Below are positions 60,781 to 64,000 of a stretch of 64,000 nt of DNA, one piece after another (position 1 is the stretch's first letter; each line of letters starts with the position of its first letter). Origin of the DNA: Bacillota bacterium (lineage in GTDB: Bacteria; Bacillota; Clostridia; Acetivibrionales; DTU013). Position numbers and translations under genes: made by a program. Where the stretch lies: contig JAEWQC010000189.1 of assembly GCA_023399355.1 (NCBI GenBank), forward strand, positions 1 through 64,000. Reading direction: 5' to 3'. A model generated the notes under the pieces. It did not search any database, was not told the DNA's origin, and worked only from the letters and a program-made list of their open reading frames with translations.

Positions 60781-61860
60781 ATGTTTGACAAGCTGGAAAT
60801 CGCGGATAACAGGTATGAGGAAATTAACCTCAAACTGAGCGAGCCGCAGATCATTGGAGATCAGGACGAATATCGCAAGCTGATGAAGGAGTTTTCCGAA
60901 CTTGGAGAAATCGTTGAAAAATATCGTGAATACAAGAAAGTAAAGACAGATATAGCTGAAGCGAAAGAATTGCTGGACGGTACGCTGGACAAAGATTTCC
61001 GCGAACTTGTTCAGTTGGAATTCGATGAGGCAAGGGAAAAGCTGGAGCAGGTGGAAAATGAGCTCAAGCTGCTGCTTTTGCCGAAAGACCCCAATGACAA
61101 ACGCAGCGTCATCGTTGAAATCAGAGGCGGGGCAGGCGGTGAAGAAGCTGCTCTGTTTGCAGCCAATCTATACAGGATGTACACGCGATATGGGGAACGT
61201 CATCGCTGGAAATCAGAGATACTGGACATCAATGAAACCGAAATCGGCGGCATCAAAGAAGTCGTTTTCTCCATTGAGGCCAATGGCGCGTACAGCAGGC
61301 TAAAATACGAAAGCGGTGTACACAGGGTTCAGCGCGTTCCTTCGACAGAATCAAGCGGCAGGATCCATACTTCCACCGTTACGGTTGCCGTACTCCCTGA
61401 GGTGGATGACGTTGATGTTGAAATAAACCCAAACGACCTTGAGATCGATACCTACCGTGCATCAGGAGCAGGCGGACAGCACATCAACAAAACCGATTCC
61501 GCCATAAGGATCACTCACCTTCCTTCAGGCATTGTAGTGACCTGTCAGGATCAGCGGTCACAGCACAAGAATAAGGATAAGGCCATGAAGGTTTTGCGTT
61601 CCAAGCTTTATGAGCAGGCGCAGGACCAGCAGAATTCTGAAATCGCACAGGCCCGGAAGAGCCAGGTTGGGACCGGGGACAGAAGCGAACGCATCCGTAC
61701 GTACAATTTCCCGCAGGGCAGAGTTTCCGATCATCGTATCGGACTTACCCTCTACAAAATTGACCAAATCATGGATGGGGACCTCGACGAAATCCTCGAT
61801 GCACTTATCACTGCAGCCCAGTCGGAAAAACTCGGAAGTGCGTCTTATGACGAGGACTGA
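60781..61860 (+). CDS. prfA: Peptide chain release factor 1
   Basis: RF1 ends translation at UAA and UAG. The 359-residue protein contains the decoding motif region VHRVQRVPSTESSGRIH (P-x-T), and the catalytic GGQ in YRASGAGGQHINKTDSAIRI. Length and order are normal. RF1 recognises the same UAG that tRNA-Pyl decodes in mtmB, so it is a competitor of Pyl insertion in this organism. No change of the decoding loop beyond PST is visible. Confidence 0.95.
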   Translation: MFDKLEIADNRYEEINLKLSEPQIIGDQDEYRKLMKEFSELGEIVEKYREYKKVKTDIAEAKELLDGTLDKDFRELVQLEFDEAREKLEQVENELKLLLLPKDPNDKRSVIVEIRGGAGGEEAALFAANLYRMYTRYGERHRWKSEILDINETEIGGIKEVVFSIEANGAYSRLKYESGVHRVQRVPSTESSGRIHTSTVTVAVLPEVDDVDVEINPNDLEIDTYRASGAGGQHINKTDSAIRITHLPSGIVVTCQDQRSQHKNKDKAMKVLRSKLYEQAQDQQNSEIAQARKSQVGTGDRSERIRTYNFPQGRVSDHRIGLTLYKIDQIMDGDLDEILDALITAAQSEKLGSASYDED

Positions 61861-61993
61861 CCGGCAAGGATTCATAACTGCAATAAGCCGTTTATGGTAA
61901 AACAGCCTGTATTTAGGCTTTTGCAGCAAATCATAATCTCTGCCTGCGACGAATAGATTATAAGGATAATTTCTTATAAATCGAGGCGCAGTT

Positions 61994-62731
61994 GTGGAGC
62001 ATTTATTAAAAATAACACTGCTCGGACTGGTATCCGGCCTTTTTGGCACAGGTATCGGCGGGCTTTCGGCTTTTTTCATCACAAAAACAAGCAACCGGTT
62101 CATGAGTACAATCCTGGAGTTCTCCGCAGGGCTTATGACTGCTGTCGTCTGCTTTGAACTGCTGCCCGAAGCCTTCCGGATCGGCGGTACCTTGTACACT
62201 TTCGCCGGAATTCTATCTGGAATAGTTGCCGTAGTTCTGATAGAGAATGCACTCAAGCATTCCAGTTTGATGAAAGGCGGCAACAGTTCAGGTCTTCTTC
62301 GGGCAGGCGTACTCATGGCAATCGCGATTGCCATGCATAATTTTCCGGAGGGTTTTGCGGTAGGCTCGGGTTTTGAGGCGTCAATGAGCCTTGGATTTAC
62401 CATAACTGCAGTCATTGTCATCCATGATATCCCGGAGGGGATAGCAATGGCCGTACCCATGCGGGCGGGCGGATTTTCAAAATTCAAAGCTTTCAGCTAC
62501 ACACTTTTATCGGGAGTACCCATGGGTTTTGGTGCCCTGTTCGGTGCAGCACTGGGTGAGATGTCAAGCCTGCTCACTGCTTCCTGTCTTGGTTTCGCGG
62601 GAGGAGCAATGCTTTACATCATCTTTGGCGAGCTGGTACCCGAATCAAAAAGACTCTACCTTGGAAGGATATCTTCATTAGGAAACGTATTGGGAATATT
62701 ATGTGGTATAATAGTGACAATATATAATTAA
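61994..62731 (+). CDS. ZIP-family metal transporter
   Basis: The 245-residue membrane protein has about eight hydrophobic segments and the ZIP metal-site motifs HNFPEGFAVG (about 115) and HDIPEGIAMAVP (about 145). It imports Zn, Fe or related divalent ions. The start is GTG 61994. It has no SD as strong as its neighbours. It is 19 nt before the sua5-type gene. Confidence 0.88.
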   Translation: MEHLLKITLLGLVSGLFGTGIGGLSAFFITKTSNRFMSTILEFSAGLMTAVVCFELLPEAFRIGGTLYTFAGILSGIVAVVLIENALKHSSLMKGGNSSGLLRAGVLMAIAIAMHNFPEGFAVGSGFEASMSLGFTITAVIVIHDIPEGIAMAVPMRAGGFSKFKAFSYTLLSGVPMGFGALFGAALGEMSSLLTASCLGFAGGAMLYIIFGELVPESKRLYLGRISSLGNVLGILCGIIVTIYN

Positions 62732-62750
62732 CCTTCCGGGGGAATGAATT

Positions 62751-63821
62751 TTGAAGACAAAAATTATAAAAATAGATTTATCTGTTTCTGATTGGGACAA
62801 GCAATTGGATGAGGCTGCAGAAATACTCAGGTCCGGCGGCCTCGTCGCCTTCCCCACCGAAACCGTATATGGGCTCGGCGCCAACGCACTTGATGAAAAG
62901 GCCGTTAAAAGTATCTATACGGCAAAAGGCCGTCCATCCGACAACCCGCTTATTGTGCATATTTCAGATTATACTGCTTTAGATGAACTTGCAGGTTCCA
63001 TACCTGCTGTTACACCGCAATTGGTGAAAGAATTCTGGCCAGGTCCTCTCACACTGGTTTTTCCTAGATCTGGCAAGATACCTGCAATCATTACTGCAGG
63101 CCTTGATACCGTTGCGATAAGGATGCCCTCCCACCCCATTGCCCTGTCTCTGATAAGAAAGGCAGGGATACCCGTTGCAGCCCCGAGCGCAAACAGTTCC
63201 GGCAGGCCAAGTCCCACTCTTGCCAAACATGTTATTGAAGATCTTTCAGGTAAAGTTGACATGATAATAGATGGCGGGAATTCAATGGTAGGGCTGGAGT
63301 CTACTGTACTTGACATCACTGCGGAGCCTCCTGTCATACTCAGGCCGGGCGGTGTTACACAGGAGCAGCTCCGACAGCTTCTTGGCCATGTGGGCATGGA
63401 CCCTGCTATCACTACCGGGCAATCCTCTGCTGCGATACCAAGGTCACCGGGTATGAAATACCGCCATTACGCACCCAAAGCACCGCTGCTGCTTGTTCAG
63501 GGCGAAAGTGAACAGGTTGCTGCCGAGATATGCAGGCGTGCAGAATTGTATCTTGGCGAAGGAACTATTGTGGGCATATTGGCCACTGACGAGACGAAAT
63601 CCCTTTATGACTCCTCAATGCACATTTCCTGTAGAATGCTTTCACTGGGAAGCAGACTGCAGCCTGAAATTCTTGCTTCAAATCTCTTCAAATGCCTTCG
63701 GGAGTTTGATGAAAAATCGGTAGAGGTTATCCTGGGTGAAATACCTGAAAGCAACGGCATTGGCCTTGCGTTGGTTAACCGGCTGATGAAGGCGGCAGGC
63801 GGAAATATCATTAAGGTGTAA
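62751..63821 (+). CDS. L-threonylcarbamoyladenylate synthase (Sua5/YwlC type)
   Basis: The 356-residue enzyme makes the threonylcarbamoyl-AMP used for the tRNA t6A37 modification. The YrdC-type domain (1-215) has GGLVAFPTETVYGLGANA, KGRPSDNPLIVHI, PGPLTLVF, AIRMPSHPIA, AAPSANSSGRPSPT and DGGNSMVGLESTVLD. The C-terminal Sua5 domain (about 235-356) follows the linker SPGMKYRHYAPKAPL. The start is TTG 62751. It is followed by the phosphatase gene in the usual ywlC-ywlE order. Confidence 0.93.
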   Translation: MKTKIIKIDLSVSDWDKQLDEAAEILRSGGLVAFPTETVYGLGANALDEKAVKSIYTAKGRPSDNPLIVHISDYTALDELAGSIPAVTPQLVKEFWPGPLTLVFPRSGKIPAIITAGLDTVAIRMPSHPIALSLIRKAGIPVAAPSANSSGRPSPTLAKHVIEDLSGKVDMIIDGGNSMVGLESTVLDITAEPPVILRPGGVTQEQLRQLLGHVGMDPAITTGQSSAAIPRSPGMKYRHYAPKAPLLLVQGESEQVAAEICRRAELYLGEGTIVGILATDETKSLYDSSMHISCRMLSLGSRLQPEILASNLFKCLREFDEKSVEVILGEIPESNGIGLALVNRLMKAAGGNIIKV

Positions 63822-63830
63822 GGAGCAGGT

Positions 63831-64000
63831 ATGAGAAAAATCATTTTCATTTGTACCGGCAATACTTGCAGAAGCCCTATGGCTATGGCTATTTTCAACG
63901 CTTTCGCATGTCTTGAGCCGCCGGAATTCGACTATGAAGCAAGTTCAGCAGGACTTGCAGTATTAAAAGATGCTCCGCCCAGCATAAATGCGGTGTTGGC
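63831..64000 (+). CDS. Low-molecular-weight protein arginine/tyrosine phosphatase (5' part)
   Basis: The visible 56 codons start KIIFICTGNTCRSPMAMAIF, the CX5R phosphatase P-loop (CTGNTCRS). The Thr two residues after Cys in YwlE-type arginine phosphatases is present (CTGNTCRS), favouring arginine phosphatase. AGGAGCAGGT precedes ATG 63831. The gene runs off the right end. Confidence 0.88.
   Translation, partial: MRKIIFICTGNTCRSPMAMAIFNAFACLEPPEFDYEASSAGLAVLKDAPPSINAVL

Overview
The window is bacterial chromosome from a low-to-moderate GC Gram-positive anaerobe of the Clostridia (Bacillota). The evidence is a large-type SRP RNA, a T-box leader in front of ileS, strong Shine-Dalgarno sequences, a bacterial-type RACo/RamA with an N-terminal ferredoxin, and several corrinoid methyltransferases with no sign of aerobic metabolism. 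No species can be named from sequence alone.

The outstanding region is 1-17 kb, a pyrrolysine (Pyl) and methylamine methyl-transfer island. On the minus strand, in transcription order, it holds a MocR-type regulator, mtmC (corrinoid protein), mtmB (monomethylamine methyltransferase with one in-frame TAG), the tRNA-Pyl gene pylT (CUA anticodon), a 912-codon RamA-like reductive activator fused to a UroD/MtaA-like domain, pylB, and the 5' part of pylC, which runs off the left edge. pylD and pylS are not in the window. Around this core are two UroD/MtbA-family methyltransferases (one fused to a thioredoxin-like domain), a stand-alone protein resembling the methionine-synthase activation domain, an operon of a 49-residue peptide, a lipoyl-like protein and a CobW-type GTPase, a PucR-type regulator and an APC permease. 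Two promoter-region copies of an identical 22-bp element connect the accessory operons. The likely scheme is that MtmB moves the methyl group of monomethylamine to MtmC, a UroD-type protein takes it to an unidentified acceptor, and RamA (perhaps with the activation-domain protein and CobW) keeps the corrinoid active.

17-32 kb is ordinary and mixed: tRNA-Thr, a DUF116 protein, a CDF metal exporter with a structured leader, a DUF2161 nuclease-fold protein, a GH36 alpha-galactosidase, a MarR regulator with a palindromic operator and its alpha/beta-hydrolase target, a secreted zinc-motif protein, a GH3 beta-glucosidase lipoprotein, a lipase-like protein, and a PadR/flavodoxin operon. Decayed fragments of a kinase, a GH130 phosphorylase and a SAM methyltransferase lie between them.

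32.9-42.4 kb is a plastic segment. It carries repeats that end in the 3' end of tRNA-Pro, a frameshifted HXXEE membrane protein, a TetR regulator, a truncated gene, a DUF4143 ATPase, ileS with an unusual HIGH region, and a 1.8-kb insert bounded by two copies of the tRNA-Pro 3' half.

42.4-64 kb is mostly core genome: an AlgJ/AlgI-like acetylation pair, a TtcA-like enzyme, a phosphodiester glycosidase, a DUF362 ferredoxin protein, galU, an AIM24-family protein, SRP RNA, dnaX-ybaB-recR, a DUF2089/DUF4097 pair, an Xre switch, prfA, a ZIP transporter, a Sua5/TsaC-type protein and the start of an arginine/tyrosine phosphatase. RF1 (prfA), which competes with tRNA-Pyl for UAG, is in the same window as an amber-decoding gene.
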